Origin: Devosia beringensis
GTDB lineage: Bacteria > Pseudomonadota > Alphaproteobacteria > Rhizobiales > Devosiaceae
DNA: 64,000 nt
Direction: 5' to 3'
Assembly: GCF_014926585.1 (NCBI RefSeq)
Contig: NZ_CP045422.1
Location: 2,200,001-2,264,000, forward strand
Both the position numbers and the translations under genes were made by a program. Below the pieces are notes generated by a model. It had not been told where the DNA came from, did no database searches, and saw only the letters and a list, made by a program, of their open reading frames with translations. The first letter of the stretch is position 1; each line of letters begins with the position of its first letter. This document shows, piece by piece, positions 1-11,236 of the stretch.

Positions 1-2540
<2,540 letters not shown>

Positions 2541-2662
2541 ATCTATGTCCGCATAGATTGTGAATGATCGGCTCAGATAATACACCAGACCAACACGCCT
2601 TGCATGGGCGCGTTGTTGGTCCTAAAACCAAAAAACCAGAATTCACTCATACGTTTTTCGCT

Positions 2663-2781
2663 GACCTTGTGGTTCTTGCGAGGAGCCCAAGACCCGATCC
2701 CATCCCGAACTCGACCGTCAAATTCCTCCGCGCCAATGGTACTAAGTCTTAAGGCTTGGGAGAGTAGGTCGCTGCAAGGTC
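2663..2781 (+). rRNA. rrf: 5S ribosomal RNA
   Basis: The gene is 119 nt long. Its two ends pair perfectly to make helix I (gaccttg with caaggtc), and the conserved core cccgatcccatcccgaactc lies near 2692-2711. It sits about 120 nt after the 23S and about 45 nt before a strong terminator. No initiator tRNA gene follows it, although many alphaproteobacterial rRNA operons carry one there. In this window that tRNA stands alone at 15644. Confidence 0.96.
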
Positions 2782-2825
2782 TGCCAAAAACGTATGATCT
2801 CATTACAATGTCGAAACAGAATACT

Positions 2826-2859
2826 AAAAAGCCCACCCGGGAAACCGGGTGGGCTTTTT
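2826..2859 (+). terminator. Rho-independent terminator of the rRNA operon
   Basis: A perfect 10-bp GC-rich stem (gcccacccgg at 2831-2840 with ccgggtgggc at 2845-2854) has a GAAA loop, a run of five T after it and five A before it. It ends the 23S-5S transcript. Confidence 0.93.
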
Positions 2860-2934
2860 GCGTTCCAAAAGCCAAATCACAGTAAACCGCAAGGCCCCAC
2901 CCCCCGCCAGACCCCGTGACGTTGCCCCCAACTT

Positions 2935-3864
2935 CTATCCAGCGTGAAGTAGACTCGGGCGGTTAGTTTGGTCGATCTGGCCGGGGTGAGCGACGGGGGC
3001 TGGCGCGGAGCTGGTCATTGAGCGGAGCGGCAGATCCCGTCGCGGGTTGAAGGTGTCGGCGTATTCGGCAGGCGTCATCCAACCCAGCCGCGAGTGCGGC
3101 CGGTGCAGATTGTAATCGGCGCGCCAAGACGCCACGGTGGCCCGGACGTGAGCAAGCGATGGGAACAGGGTCTCGTTGAGCAGTTCGTCCCGCAGCCGGC
3201 CGTTAAAGCTCTCGATGAAGGCATTCTGGATCGGCTTGCCAGGGGCAATGTAGTGCCAGTCGATCCCCATCCGGTCAGCGAAGCCCAGGATGGCATTGGA
3301 CGTGAACTCAGTCCCATTGTCGCTGACGATCATCTTGGGGCGTCCTCGAGTAGCCATCAGCGTCTCCAGCTCTCTGGCAACGCGCAGACCAGACAGCGAG
3401 GTGTCGGCAACCAAGGTCAGGCATTCGCGTGTGCAGTCATCGACCACTGTCAGCACCCGGAAGCGCCGACCGTCGGTCATCTGGTCGGAGACGAAGTCCA
3501 GGGACCAGCGTTCGTTGGGCGCCATTGGGATCAGCATCGGCGCCCTGGTGCCCATGGCACGCTTGCGGCCGCCTCGACGGCGCACCATCAGCTTCTCCTC
3601 GCGATAGATCCGGAACAGGCGCTTGTGATTGACCTGATACCCTTCCCGCCGCAGCAGGACGTGCAGCCGCCGATAGCCAAACCGTCGCCGCTCATGGGCA
3701 ATGGCCTTCATCCGGTCGCGCAGCACGATGTCATCGGTTCGCAGCGCCTGGTAGCGCATCGTCATCCGGCAACATCCCAATACTCGGCACGCCCGCCGCT
3801 CGCTCATCCCATAGGCAGTCTGGAGATGGGCGACAGCATCCCGCTCGGCGGCGGGCGCTACCAT
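2935..3864 (-). CDS. IS3-family transposase OrfB (DDE integrase)
   Basis: A 309-aa catalytic part of the transposase. An HTH_21-like N-terminal region (about residues 40-100) is followed by the rve integrase core. The DDE triad is visible: Asp in [10 protein letters not shown], Asp in IVSDNGTEF, and Glu in [11 protein letters not shown]. The C-terminal segment containing [14 protein letters not shown] is also typical. The frame overlaps orfA by 7 bp, so the protein is most likely made as an OrfAB fusion through -1 frameshifting on the A7 tract. All catalytic residues are present and I see no disabling mutation. Confidence 0.94.
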   Translation of the reverse strand: MVAPAAERDAVAHLQTAYGMSERRACRVLGCCRMTMRYQALRTDDIVLRDRMKAIAHERRRFGYRRLHVLLRREGYQVNHKRLFRIYREEKLMVRRRGGRKRAMGTRAPMLIPMAPNERWSLDFVSDQMTDGRRFRVLTVVDDCTRECLTLVADTSLSGLRVARELETLMATRGRPKMIVSDNGTEFTSNAILGFADRMGIDWHYIAPGKPIQNAFIESFNGRLRDELLNETLFPSLAHVRATVASWRADYNLHRPHSRLGWMTPAEYADTFNPRRDLPLRSMTSSAPAPVAHPGQIDQTNRPSLLHAG

Positions 3865-4124
3865 TTTTTTCCAAGAAGATCTTTCAGCGCGGCATTATCG
3901 AGCATGCTGTCGGCCAGCAGCTTCTTGAGCCGGGCGTTCTCGTCCTCAAGCGCCTTCAGTCGTCGGGCCTCGCTGACGTCCATGCCGCCATACTTGGCCT
4001 TCCATTTGTAGATGCTGGCATTGCTGACGCCATGCTTGCGGCACAGGTCGGCAACTGGAACGCCGGCCTCCTGCTCCTTCAAGATCGCAATGATCTGCTC
4101 TTCGGTGAACCTGGTTCGCTTCAT
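3858..4124 (-). CDS. IS3-family transposase OrfA (helix-turn-helix protein)
   Basis: An 88-aa protein carrying the HTH_Tnp_1 (IS3/IS911) DNA-binding domain over about residues 5-50, with the typical start [10 protein letters not shown] and the segment [22 protein letters not shown] leucine-rich heptad region follows at about 55-80 and would serve in oligomerisation. OrfA binds the inverted repeats of the element. Its last codons read through seven A residues (minus strand, 3864-3870), where a -1 ribosomal slip would join it to OrfB and give the active OrfAB transposase. The start is the ATG at 4124, just inside the right inverted repeat. Confidence 0.93.
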   Translation of the reverse strand: MKRTRFTEEQIIAILKEQEAGVPVADLCRKHGVSNASIYKWKAKYGGMDVSEARRLKALEDENARLKKLLADSMLDNAALKDLLGKKW

Positions 4125-4358
4125 CTCTGGTCCTTCTGATGGGGCCAGAGCCTACTTCAAACTGGATTAGGCGCAGGGGGCAACGTCACCCGCACTAAAC
4201 CCGCGGCAACCCGATCCAGAACGTCGCTCTCGCGACCGGATTGGATCGAATTGGCCCGGCAGCGGTTGAACAGGCAGGCCAGTCCGGCGTATCCACAGGG
4301 GCGGTCGCCCACCTGGCTGCGCTGGCTGCCAACTCCTTTCTGTCTGGATCATTCTCCC

Positions 4359-6668
4359 ATGCGCTCCTTCACCCTCTTGCCGTTGCTGATGCTGGCCCTG
4401 CTGCTGCCGAGCCTGGCCCAGGCGCAGGTGCCCTTCCTGCCCGCCACCGAGAGCACGGCCGCCAGCGGACCATCCGAAGCCAGCGATGCGGCGACAACGG
4501 ATGCCAGTATCGATGCCCTGGTACGCATCCTCCAGGACGATCAGAGCCGCGCGGCCCTGATCGCGCGACTGCAGCAGGCGGAAGGCGGGGCCGACGAGGC
4601 TGCGGCAGTCGAGGCGCCGGCCGATCTGAGCATTGTGCGTCAGCTGGCCGAATATACGCGCGCCGCCGCCGAAGGCGCGTCTGCCACCATCAGGTCGCTG
4701 GGGCAGGTCTTCGTCGACCTGAAAGAGGGCCTCGGGGGCACCCGGAGCAGCGACTTCTCCACTTTTGCCGGCCTGCTGGGCGGCGTGTTCCTGACGGCAA
4801 TAGGCCTGTTCGGCAGTTTCTTCGTGCTGCGGCTGCTGGCCCATTGGCTGGAGGGCCGCATGGCGGCGCGCGTGGCCTCGAAGGGCTGGCCCAGCCGGCT
4901 GGGCACGGCGCTGGTCGCCATGCTGATCGATCTGAGCATGGTCGTGCTGGCCTGGGGGATCGGCTATGCGCTGGCGCTGGCCTTTGTCGGCGACATGCCG
5001 GGCCGGATGGGCATCAACCAGTCGCTGCTGCTCAATGCGTTCCTGCTGGTGGAAATCACCAAGCTGGTGATCCGGACCATCATGGCGCCACGCCATGCGC
5101 CCCTGCGGCTGATCCCGATCGGCGATGACAATGCGGCCTATTGGTCATTCTGGCTGACCCGCATCATTTCACTGGTTGGCTATACCTTCCTGTTCGTGGC
5201 GCCGCTGCTGAGCGCCAACCTGTCGCCAGCCATTGCTGCGGCGGTGCAGGTGCTGGTGATGGCCACGGCGGTGACCATTGCCATCATCGTGGTGCTGCAG
5301 AACCGGGACGATGTCCGCCACTGGCTCGAGAGTCTTGCCGCCAAGCGCGACAATGACGGCATGGGCCTGCTGCTGCTGCTGTCGCGCCACTGGCACGTGG
5401 TGGCCATTGTCTATCTGCTGGCCCTGCTGGTGGTGTGGTTCGCCAATCCCGAGCAGGCCCTGCCCTTCATGCTGGCCGCCACGCTGCAGTCGCTGGTGGC
5501 CATCGTCATCGGCGTCGTCATCGTCAGCTTCATCGCCCGCTTTGTCAGCGCCGGCCTCAATCTGCCGGCCGATATCAGGGAGCGCCTGCCGCTGCTGGAA
5601 ACGCGGCTCAAGACCTTCGTGCCCACAGTGATGCAGGTGGTGCGCTGGATGGTCATTGCCGGGGTGGTGCTGGCCATTGCCCAGGCCTGGTCGCTGTTCG
5701 ACTTCGGCGGCTGGATCAGCAGCGAGGAGGGGCAGGCGGTTGCCGGCTCGGTGATCTCGGCGGCGCTGATCGTGCTGGTCTGCATGGCGCTCTATGTCGC
5801 TGTCTCGTCCTGGGTCGAATACCGGCTCAACCCCAATTTCGGCAAGACGCCGACGGCGCGGGAAAAGACGCTGCTGGGCCTGTTCCGCAATGCCTTCACC
5901 ATTGCCCTGGTCATTTTCGGGCTGATGCTGGCGCTGGCGCAGATCGGGGTCAATATCGCGCCGCTGCTGGCCGGCGCCGGGGTGATCGGCCTCGCCATCG
6001 GCTTTGGCGCGCAGAAACTGGTGCAGGACATCATTACCGGCATCTTCATCCAGTTCGAAAATGTGATGAACGAGGGCGATGTGGTGGCCGTGGGCGACAA
6101 GTCGGGCGTGGTGGAAAAGCTCACTATCCGCTCGGTGACGATACGTGACCTGTCAGGCACCGTGCACCTGATACCCTTCTCTTCGGTTGATCAGGTCAGC
6201 AATATGGTGCGCGGCTTCTCCTTCCATCTGGCCGAACTGGGCGTGGCCTATGACAGCGATATTGCCGAGGTCAAGAAGGCCATGTTCGAAGCCTTCGATC
6301 GCTTGATGGAAACCGAGCACAAGGACCACATCCTTGACCACCTCGACATGCATGGGGTCACCGGCTTTGGTGATTCCGCTGTCACGGTGCGGGCGCGGAT
6401 CAAGACGGTGCCGGGCGAACAATGGAGCACTGGTCGCGCCTATAACGAAATCATCAAGACCGTGTTCGAAGAGCGCGGGATCGAGATCCCCTATCCGCAT
6501 ATTACCTACGCGCCCAGCCGCCCCAAGGCCGACCTGGATGGGCCGCCCCCATTGCTGGCAGCGCGCGCGCCAGCCGCCAGCGCGTCGACCGGGCCAGACC
6601 TGCCGGGCCGGTCCGAATTGCCCGGCGAAGCGGGTGACGGCGACGACGTGCCAACGGGCAAGGCCTGA
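4359..6668 (+). CDS. Large mechanosensitive channel, MscS family
   Basis: A 769-aa inner-membrane channel of the MscS superfamily, which releases solutes on osmotic downshift. I chose the ATG at 4359 because it opens a clear signal peptide (MRSFTLLPLLMLALLLPSLA, then QAQ); in-frame starts further upstream would bury it. A periplasmic stretch of about 110 residues is followed by many membrane segments (from about 145 to 530). The pore helix and beta-domain signature GLAIGFGAQKLVQDIITG lies near residue 543 and is followed by the soluble vestibule domain to about 720. The Gly/Ala-rich pore helix and long N-terminal membrane region make it closest to the YbiO-like subgroup. The C-terminus is Pro/Ala-rich. 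The IS element ends 170 bp upstream, so any promoter must lie in that interval or inside the element. Confidence 0.9.
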   Translation: MRSFTLLPLLMLALLLPSLAQAQVPFLPATESTAASGPSEASDAATTDASIDALVRILQDDQSRAALIARLQQAEGGADEAAAVEAPADLSIVRQLAEYTRAAAEGASATIRSLGQVFVDLKEGLGGTRSSDFSTFAGLLGGVFLTAIGLFGSFFVLRLLAHWLEGRMAARVASKGWPSRLGTALVAMLIDLSMVVLAWGIGYALALAFVGDMPGRMGINQSLLLNAFLLVEITKLVIRTIMAPRHAPLRLIPIGDDNAAYWSFWLTRIISLVGYTFLFVAPLLSANLSPAIAAAVQVLVMATAVTIAIIVVLQNRDDVRHWLESLAAKRDNDGMGLLLLLSRHWHVVAIVYLLALLVVWFANPEQALPFMLAATLQSLVAIVIGVVIVSFIARFVSAGLNLPADIRERLPLLETRLKTFVPTVMQVVRWMVIAGVVLAIAQAWSLFDFGGWISSEEGQAVAGSVISAALIVLVCMALYVAVSSWVEYRLNPNFGKTPTAREKTLLGLFRNAFTIALVIFGLMLALAQIGVNIAPLLAGAGVIGLAIGFGAQKLVQDIITGIFIQFENVMNEGDVVAVGDKSGVVEKLTIRSVTIRDLSGTVHLIPFSSVDQVSNMVRGFSFHLAELGVAYDSDIAEVKKAMFEAFDRLMETEHKDHILDHLDMHGVTGFGDSAVTVRARIKTVPGEQWSTGRAYNEIIKTVFEERGIEIPYPHITYAPSRPKADLDGPPPLLAARAPAASASTGPDLPGRSELPGEAGDGDDVPTGKA

Positions 6669-6799
6669 CGTCTTCGTGAAGCCAGGAGCGGCATGGCCTT
6701 AAACCCCTCTTAATTTGGTGGGTTAATAATGTGATACGCGCCGGTTGGGTCCGTGGGCCCGACCGAGCCATTCATTGTTTGCGTATTGCGAGGCTCGTC

Positions 6800-8017
6800 A
6801 TGTTTGTTGTCGACGGCAGCACAGTTCCGTTTTATCGCCGCCTGTCGGCTTTGGCCCTTGCCGGCCTGCTCTGTCTTGGCACGGCGCTGCCGGCCGCGGC
6901 CAATAGCGCCGATTTCGTCAGGGCGCTCTGGCCCGATGCGGCGGCGCGCGGGGTCAACCGTTCCGCCTATGACGCAGCCTTTGCCAATTACAGCTATCAG
7001 CCCAAGGTGATGGAGCTGACCGGCAAGCAGCCCGAATTCCGCCAGACGGTGCAGCAATATCTGGACAAGCGCATTACCAATGGCCAGGCCGCCAAGGGCC
7101 AGGCCATGCGCCAGGAATGGCGGCAGACCCTGAGCGGGGCGCAGCAGCGCTGGGGCGTGCAGCCGGAGATCGTGCTGGCGATCTGGGGCATGGAAACCAA
7201 TTTCGGCGGCTTCATGGGTGGTGAGAATACCATCCATGCCCTGGCAACGCTGACCGAGGGCGGCTATCGGGCCAGCTTTTTCCGCGAGGAACTGCTGACG
7301 GCGCTGCGCATCGTCAGCGACGGTCATGTGAGCCCGGACAAGATGACAGGATCCTGGGCCGGTGCCATGGGGCATACCCAGTTCATGCCGACCAGCTTCA
7401 TGCGCTATGCGGTCGATTACAATGGCGACGGGCGCAAGGATATCTGGAACTCGGTGCAGGATGCGCTGGGGTCGACGGCCAATTACCTCAACAATTTCAA
7501 ATGGCGCCCCGGCGAGACCTGGGGCTATGAGGTGCGGCTGCCGCAGGGCTTTGATTTTGCCGCGGCCCGACAGGCGGAGCGTGCGCCGCTCAGCCAGTGG
7601 CAGGCCATGGGCATAACGCGAGTCTCGGGCAAGGCCTTTCCGCGCCAGAGCGATGTGGGGCGTCTCTATCTGCCGGCCGGCGCCAGCGGACCGGCATTCC
7701 TGCTATTGCCCAATTTTGATGTTATCAAGCGCTACAACAATTCGGACAGCTATGCCCTGGCCGTCGGCCACCTGGCCGACCGGATCATTGGCGGCGGCGA
7801 ATTTGCCACGCCCTGGCCGGCCGGCGACTATGCGCTGACAGCAGCTCAGCGGACCCAGCTGCAGACGCTGCTGGCGCGGGCAGGTTATGACGTCGGCACG
7901 CCCGATGGCGTGGTCGGGCCCAAGACGCAGGCCGCCGTGCTGGCCTATCAGAACCGGGCCGGCCTGCCGGCTGACGGATATGTGTCCGGGCTGCTGCTCG
8001 AAAGGCTGCAGCGCTGA
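6800..8017 (+). CDS. Lytic murein transglycosylase, MltB family, with peptidoglycan-binding domain
   Basis: A 405-aa periplasmic enzyme that cleaves the glycan strand of peptidoglycan and forms 1,6-anhydro ends. The ATG at 6800 follows AGG at a suitable distance and starts a signal peptide ending near AAAN (about residue 34). The SLT_2/MltB catalytic domain covers about residues 38-335; the catalytic Glu is Glu132 in IWGMETNFGG, and the family motif GAMGHTQFMP follows. A PG_binding_1 domain (TPDGVVGPKTQAAV) forms the C-terminal 60 residues. A paralogue with the same architecture lies at 62619-63839. Confidence 0.93.
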   Translation: MFVVDGSTVPFYRRLSALALAGLLCLGTALPAAANSADFVRALWPDAAARGVNRSAYDAAFANYSYQPKVMELTGKQPEFRQTVQQYLDKRITNGQAAKGQAMRQEWRQTLSGAQQRWGVQPEIVLAIWGMETNFGGFMGGENTIHALATLTEGGYRASFFREELLTALRIVSDGHVSPDKMTGSWAGAMGHTQFMPTSFMRYAVDYNGDGRKDIWNSVQDALGSTANYLNNFKWRPGETWGYEVRLPQGFDFAAARQAERAPLSQWQAMGITRVSGKAFPRQSDVGRLYLPAGASGPAFLLLPNFDVIKRYNNSDSYALAVGHLADRIIGGGEFATPWPAGDYALTAAQRTQLQTLLARAGYDVGTPDGVVGPKTQAAVLAYQNRAGLPADGYVSGLLLERLQR

Positions 8018-8071
8018 GCTGGGGTTAACTTTTCGGTAACGAATTAGGGACAATCTGAGGTCGCTTAAGTA

Positions 8072-8110
8072 GAGGGCAGGCCAGTTTCAGCAATTGAGAC
8101 GCCTGCCCTC
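8072..8110. repeat. Long hairpin between the transglycosylase and esterase genes
   Basis: GAGGGCAGGC (8072-8081) is exactly complementary to GCCTGCCCTC (8101-8110). The intervening bases add a second stem (GTTTCA with TGAGAC). There is no T-run on either side, so it is not a standard intrinsic terminator. It could protect the 3' end of the transglycosylase mRNA or be a small structured leader for the esterase. Confidence 0.6.
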
Positions 8111-8187
8111 GCCCATTCCGGCACCGCCATACAAAGTCCGGTTTTGTCCGCTAGCAAACTCCTTTATCCGTTTGAAGCCATAGATCC

Positions 8188-9198
8188 ATGCTCCGTCCAA
8201 TGATGAATTCGCGCCTTGTGTTGCTGGCGCTTATGCTGATGCTCGCCTTTGCGCCCGCCCAGAGCTTTGCCCTGTCGGTGATGGATCCGTTCAATCTGCC
8301 GGCAGCCATGGATGGCGGCACGATCAAGGCCGGAGACGGCGTGGCCTATGCCGACGGCCCCCGCCACAAGCTGGATGTCTATGCACCCGAAGCGCGGGGC
8401 AGCCTGGCGCCGGTGGTGTTCTTCATCTATGGCGGCGGCTGGAACCGGGGCGAGCGCAGCGACTACCAGTTTGTCGGCCGGGCCCTCGCGGCACGCGGCT
8501 TTGTGGTGGTTATCGCCGACTACCGGCTGGTGCCCGAGGTGCAATATCCCGGATTTCTGGAAGACAGCGCCAAGGCGCTCAAATGGGTGCAGGACAATAT
8601 TGCCAGTTATGGCGGCGATACCAGCCGCCTGTTCCTGGCCGGGCACTCGGCCGGGGCCTACAATGCCACCATGCTGGCGCTCGATCCGTCCTTCCTGCGC
8701 GATTACGGCGTGACGATGAACATCCTGGCCGTGGCGGCCCTGTCGGGTCCCTATGACTTCTATCCGTTCGAATATGGCGAGGTGCAGAATGCCTTCGGGG
8801 CGGCGCCCAATCCGGAGGGAACGCAGCCGATCAACCTGGTCACCAGCGGGACGCCACCGATGTATCTGGCCACCGGCACGACCGATCCGATCGTGCGGAT
8901 GCAGAATACCGAGCGCTTCGCGCAAAAGCTCAAGGATAGCGGCGTCTGGGTAACGACGCGCTATTATGAGGGCTTCGGGCATATGGAGCCGGTCATAGCC
9001 ATGGGCTCGCTCTGGCGCTGGCGCATGCCGGTGCTCGAGGACATGGTGGCATTTTTCCAGATGTTCGGGGCGTTTCCGAGCGGGGTGCCCTATGTGGCGG
9101 TAGCCCCCAATCCCCCCGAGCAACTGCCGGAGGCCATCGCGCCGATGGACCAGATCGTCAACGAACTCAATGCGATGTTCCAGCCCATCGAGAACTGA
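8188..9198 (+). CDS. Exported alpha/beta-hydrolase (esterase of the BD-FAE/Aes type)
   Basis: A 336-aa serine hydrolase. A signal peptide covers about residues 1-29. The oxyanion-hole motif YGGGW lies at 81-85 and the nucleophile elbow GHSAG has Ser154. Asp233 (TTDP) and His265 (GFGHMEP) complete a likely triad. The family acts on small carboxylic esters; the true substrate cannot be told. It is a clear paralogue of the gene at 12783-13628: both share VVFFIYGG, DY.FVGRA, the phrase VIADYRL.PEV.YPGFL, GHSAGAYN and LSGPYDFYPF. This copy is exported and has an extra C-terminal tail of about 40 residues. Confidence 0.88.
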   Translation: MLRPMMNSRLVLLALMLMLAFAPAQSFALSVMDPFNLPAAMDGGTIKAGDGVAYADGPRHKLDVYAPEARGSLAPVVFFIYGGGWNRGERSDYQFVGRALAARGFVVVIADYRLVPEVQYPGFLEDSAKALKWVQDNIASYGGDTSRLFLAGHSAGAYNATMLALDPSFLRDYGVTMNILAVAALSGPYDFYPFEYGEVQNAFGAAPNPEGTQPINLVTSGTPPMYLATGTTDPIVRMQNTERFAQKLKDSGVWVTTRYYEGFGHMEPVIAMGSLWRWRMPVLEDMVAFFQMFGAFPSGVPYVAVAPNPPEQLPEAIAPMDQIVNELNAMFQPIEN

Positions 9199-9230
9199 CG
9201 CCAAGCCTGGAATCGCGCTAACCTCGCCAC

Positions 9231-9845
9231 ATGAACATGCATCTGCGATATGCCGGTGCCGCGCCGGAAAGCCAGCGTCAGGCGCTGGCGGCGATCATCC
9301 GCGACCAGCCCATGCTGATGGTGGTGCTGGAACAACTACGTGACATGGCGCTGCCCGATCATCTGCTGGTGGCGGGTGCGATCTACAACAGCGTCTGGAA
9401 TGCGCTGACCGGTCGCGCTGCCCTTACCGGGATCAACGATATCGACGTCATCTATTTCGATGACCGCGATCTGGGATGGGATGCTGAAGATCGCGTGATC
9501 AAGGCCCTGGAGGCGCGCTTTGCCGGCTTGCCGATACCGGTGCAGGCGCGCAACCAGGCGCGGGTGCATCTGTGGTTCGAGCAGAAGTTCGGCATCCCGT
9601 TCCTCCCCTTAAGATCGTCAGCCGAGATGCTGGGGCGCTATGCGTCCAAGACGCATGCCGTCGGTGCCAGGCTGAACGATGCAGGCGGACTGGAGATCGT
9701 GGCGCCGTTCGGGCTCGACGACCTGTTCTCGTTCCGCATGGTGCCCAATCCGGTGCTGGACAACCGGGTTGCCCATGCCAGCAAGGCGGAGCGGGCCAAG
9801 GCGATCTGGCCCGAACTCACCATCATTGCCTGGCCAGACGACTGA
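9231..9845 (+). CDS. Nucleotidyltransferase-like protein (PF06042 family)
   Basis: A 204-aa cytosolic protein of the NTP_transf_6 family (COG3575). It shows the family features: a segment leading into GAIYNSVWNALTG near residues 48-60, the acidic pair in NDIDVIYFDDRDLGWD near 70-85, QARNQARVHLWFEQKFG near 105-120, and a C-terminal VAPFGLDDLFSFRMVPNP. The fold resembles nucleotidyltransferases but no substrate has been established for the family. It starts 32 bp after the esterase on the same strand and may be co-transcribed with it. Confidence 0.88.
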   Translation: MNMHLRYAGAAPESQRQALAAIIRDQPMLMVVLEQLRDMALPDHLLVAGAIYNSVWNALTGRAALTGINDIDVIYFDDRDLGWDAEDRVIKALEARFAGLPIPVQARNQARVHLWFEQKFGIPFLPLRSSAEMLGRYASKTHAVGARLNDAGGLEIVAPFGLDDLFSFRMVPNPVLDNRVAHASKAERAKAIWPELTIIAWPDD

Positions 9846-9849
9846 CTGG

Positions 9850-10260
9850 CTAAAGCGCCTCTATTTCTACCGAGGCGGCGGAGCGACGCGAAGGGCCATG
9901 AAACACAGCCTCGATATTGTTGCCGTCCGGATCGAGCATGAAGGCGCCGTAATAGCCCGGATGGTAGTCGCGTTCGCCGGGCGCACCATTATCGATGCCG
10001 CCGCCAGCGAGCGCGGCGGCGTGGACGGCGTTGACCGTGGCGCGGTCGCGGGCCTGGAAGGCCAGATGGAGATGGGTTTGCGGGGTGTCTGCCTCCGCTG
10101 CCTCGACAAACAGCTCATCTGCCTGGAACCAGTTGTCGCCGGAAAAGGCGATGTCGATACCCAGCACGTCAAGAATGGCTGCATAGAAGGCGCGGCTCGC
10201 GGCAAAATCGCGGGTGCGCAGGTGGACGTGGTCGATCAATCGGCCGGTATGGAATGTCAT
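9850..10260 (-). CDS. VOC (glyoxalase/bleomycin-resistance fold) protein
   Basis: A 136-aa single-domain protein of the vicinal oxygen chelate superfamily. The motifs IDHVHLRTRDFAASRAFYAA at the N-terminus and PDGNNIEAVFHG near residues 115-127 are typical, and candidate metal ligands are the early His, a central His in THLHLAF and the late Glu. The ATG at 10260 is favoured because GGAG lies six bases upstream; a GTG directly before it is also open. The reaction cannot be predicted. The gene converges tail to tail with the preceding one, leaving 4 bp. Confidence 0.85.
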   Translation of the reverse strand: MTFHTGRLIDHVHLRTRDFAASRAFYAAILDVLGIDIAFSGDNWFQADELFVEAAEADTPQTHLHLAFQARDRATVNAVHAAALAGGGIDNGAPGERDYHPGYYGAFMLDPDGNNIEAVFHGPSRRSAASVEIEAL

Positions 10261-10351
10261 CACGGACTCCTTTTCTCGCCTGGCAGAAACGCGCGGGGCT
10301 ATGCCCGGGTTGCCGCGACGTGCAGGGCGCCTGTGGGGCGCTCAGGCAGGC

Positions 10352-10382
10352 AAAAAGAAACCGCCCGGCGAACCGGGCGGTC
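10352..10382 (-). terminator. Rho-independent terminator after bacterioferritin
   Basis: The stem ccgcccgg (10361-10368) pairs with ccgggcgg (10373-10380). Read on the minus strand it is followed by a T-rich run (tttcttttt). It ends the bfd-bfr transcript. Confidence 0.85.
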
Positions 10383-10402
10383 TGGCATTCCGATGGTGGG
10401 TA

Positions 10403-10888
10403 TTACTCGGCCTGATCGGCGGAGGCCGAGTTGAGCTGGCCGTACTTTTCGACGCCAATCTTGTCGAGCAGCTCAAGCTGGGTCTCGAGAAAGTCGATAT
10501 GGCCTTCTTCGTCGGTCAGCAGGGCTTCAAACAGGTTCTTGGAAACATAGTCGCCCAGTTCCTCGCACAGCTCGCGGCTGGCCTTGTAGGCGGCGCGGGC
10601 TTCGTACTCGCCAGCCAGATCGGCCTCGAGCACTTCCTTGATGGACTGACCGATGCGCAGCGGCGCGACGCGCTGCAGGTTGGGATGGCCTTCCAGAAAG
10701 ATGATCCGCTCGATCAGACGATCGGCGTGGTGCATCTCTTCGATGGATTCGGCGCGTTCCTTGGTCGCCAGCTTCTTGAAACCCCAATCGTCCAGAAGAC
10801 GGAAGTGGACCCAGTACTGGTTGACCGCCCCGAGTTCGAGAAAGAGGGCTTCGTTAAGCCGCTCGATGACTTTTGCTTCGCCTTTCAC
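10403..10888 (-). CDS. bfr: Bacterioferritin
   Basis: A 161-aa iron-storage subunit that oxidises Fe(II) and deposits ferric mineral in a 24-mer shell, with haem held between subunit pairs. I chose the GTG at 10888: it gives the family start [12 protein letters not shown] and has GGAAGCGGAG just upstream. All key residues are present: ferroxidase ligands Glu18, Glu51, His54, and the Glu and His of DEEGH (127 and 130), plus the haem-ligand Met52 in EEMHHADR. The length equals the family norm. It overlaps the 3' end of bfd by 35 bp, which implies coupled expression with the ferredoxin that helps release its iron. Confidence 0.96.
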   Translation of the reverse strand: MKGEAKVIERLNEALFLELGAVNQYWVHFRLLDDWGFKKLATKERAESIEEMHHADRLIERIIFLEGHPNLQRVAPLRIGQSIKEVLEADLAGEYEARAAYKASRELCEELGDYVSKNLFEALLTDEEGHIDFLETQLELLDKIGVEKYGQLNSASADQAE

Positions 10889-11165
10889 GACGTACTCCGC
10901 TTCCTTGCTGCTTGAGTTTTTCCAGCCCGGACTGCAGGGAAACGAGTTCGCTAGAGGGTAGGGCTTGCTGCATGTGGTGGTTTTCGGTGACCCGAACAAT
11001 TATGTCTACCACATTCGGCACGCAGCCACCACACTTGGCGCGGCGGTCGAGTTCTTTGTACACCTTGGCCGGCACGACGAGCTGCCACGGATCGGCGCGC
11101 AGCAGATCAAGGACGATATCCTCGATCTCCTTGGACGTGATCATATTGCACTGGCAGATGAGCAT
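10854..11165 (-). CDS. bfd: Bacterioferritin-associated [2Fe-2S] ferredoxin
   Basis: A 103-aa protein. The BFD-like domain fills about residues 1-60 with the four cluster cysteines in the arrangement CxC (ICQC near residue 5) and CGGC (near residue 46). In studied systems Bfd donates electrons to the haem of bacterioferritin so that stored iron is reduced and released. The C-terminal 40 residues (Gln/Leu-rich, then Arg/Ser-rich) are longer than in classical Bfd. That extension overlaps the start of bfr, so the two genes form one operon. Confidence 0.93.
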   Translation of the reverse strand: MLICQCNMITSKEIEDIVLDLLRADPWQLVVPAKVYKELDRRAKCGGCVPNVVDIIVRVTENHHMQQALPSSELVSLQSGLEKLKQQGSGVRRERRSKSHRAA

Positions 11166-11218
11166 TGCGCGGCCATGTTGAAGGCATAACGGACCGGTGC
11201 ATAAAGCGTGGACTATAG

Positions 11219-11235
11219 CTGATTGTCAATGTCAG
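11219..11235. promoter_or_regulatory. Possible iron-responsive box (TGA-N9-TCA) upstream of bfd
   Basis: CTGA and TCAG flank nine bases, matching the TGA-N9-TCA pattern described for the RirA iron regulator of rhizobia. It lies about 54 bp upstream of the bfd start. The half-sites are short, so a chance match is quite possible. Confidence 0.3.
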
Positions 11236-11236
11236 A

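Larger units (their letters stand above)
2917..4188 (-). mobile_element. Complete IS3-family insertion sequence, IS407-type
   Basis: The element is 1272 bp. Its ends are imperfect inverted repeats: both begin TGACGTTGCCCCC, and after a diverged stretch both continue with TCCAG, then TGAAGTAG, then CTC. The tetranucleotide CCCG flanks both sides (2913-2916 and 4189-4192), a 4-bp target duplication as expected for the IS407 subgroup. It carries overlapping orfA and orfB on the minus strand with an A7 slippage site. Intact ends, an intact duplication and intact frames suggest a fairly recent insertion. It lies between the rRNA terminator and the mscS-type gene and interrupts no recognisable gene. 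Confidence 0.92.

Noticed and set aside
4167..5096. A 309-codon minus-strand open frame beside the IS element, opposite the channel gene.
   Set aside because: The composition (Gln, Gly, Arg, His runs) is that of an antisense frame; the channel protein on the plus strand has a signal peptide and the MscS signature.
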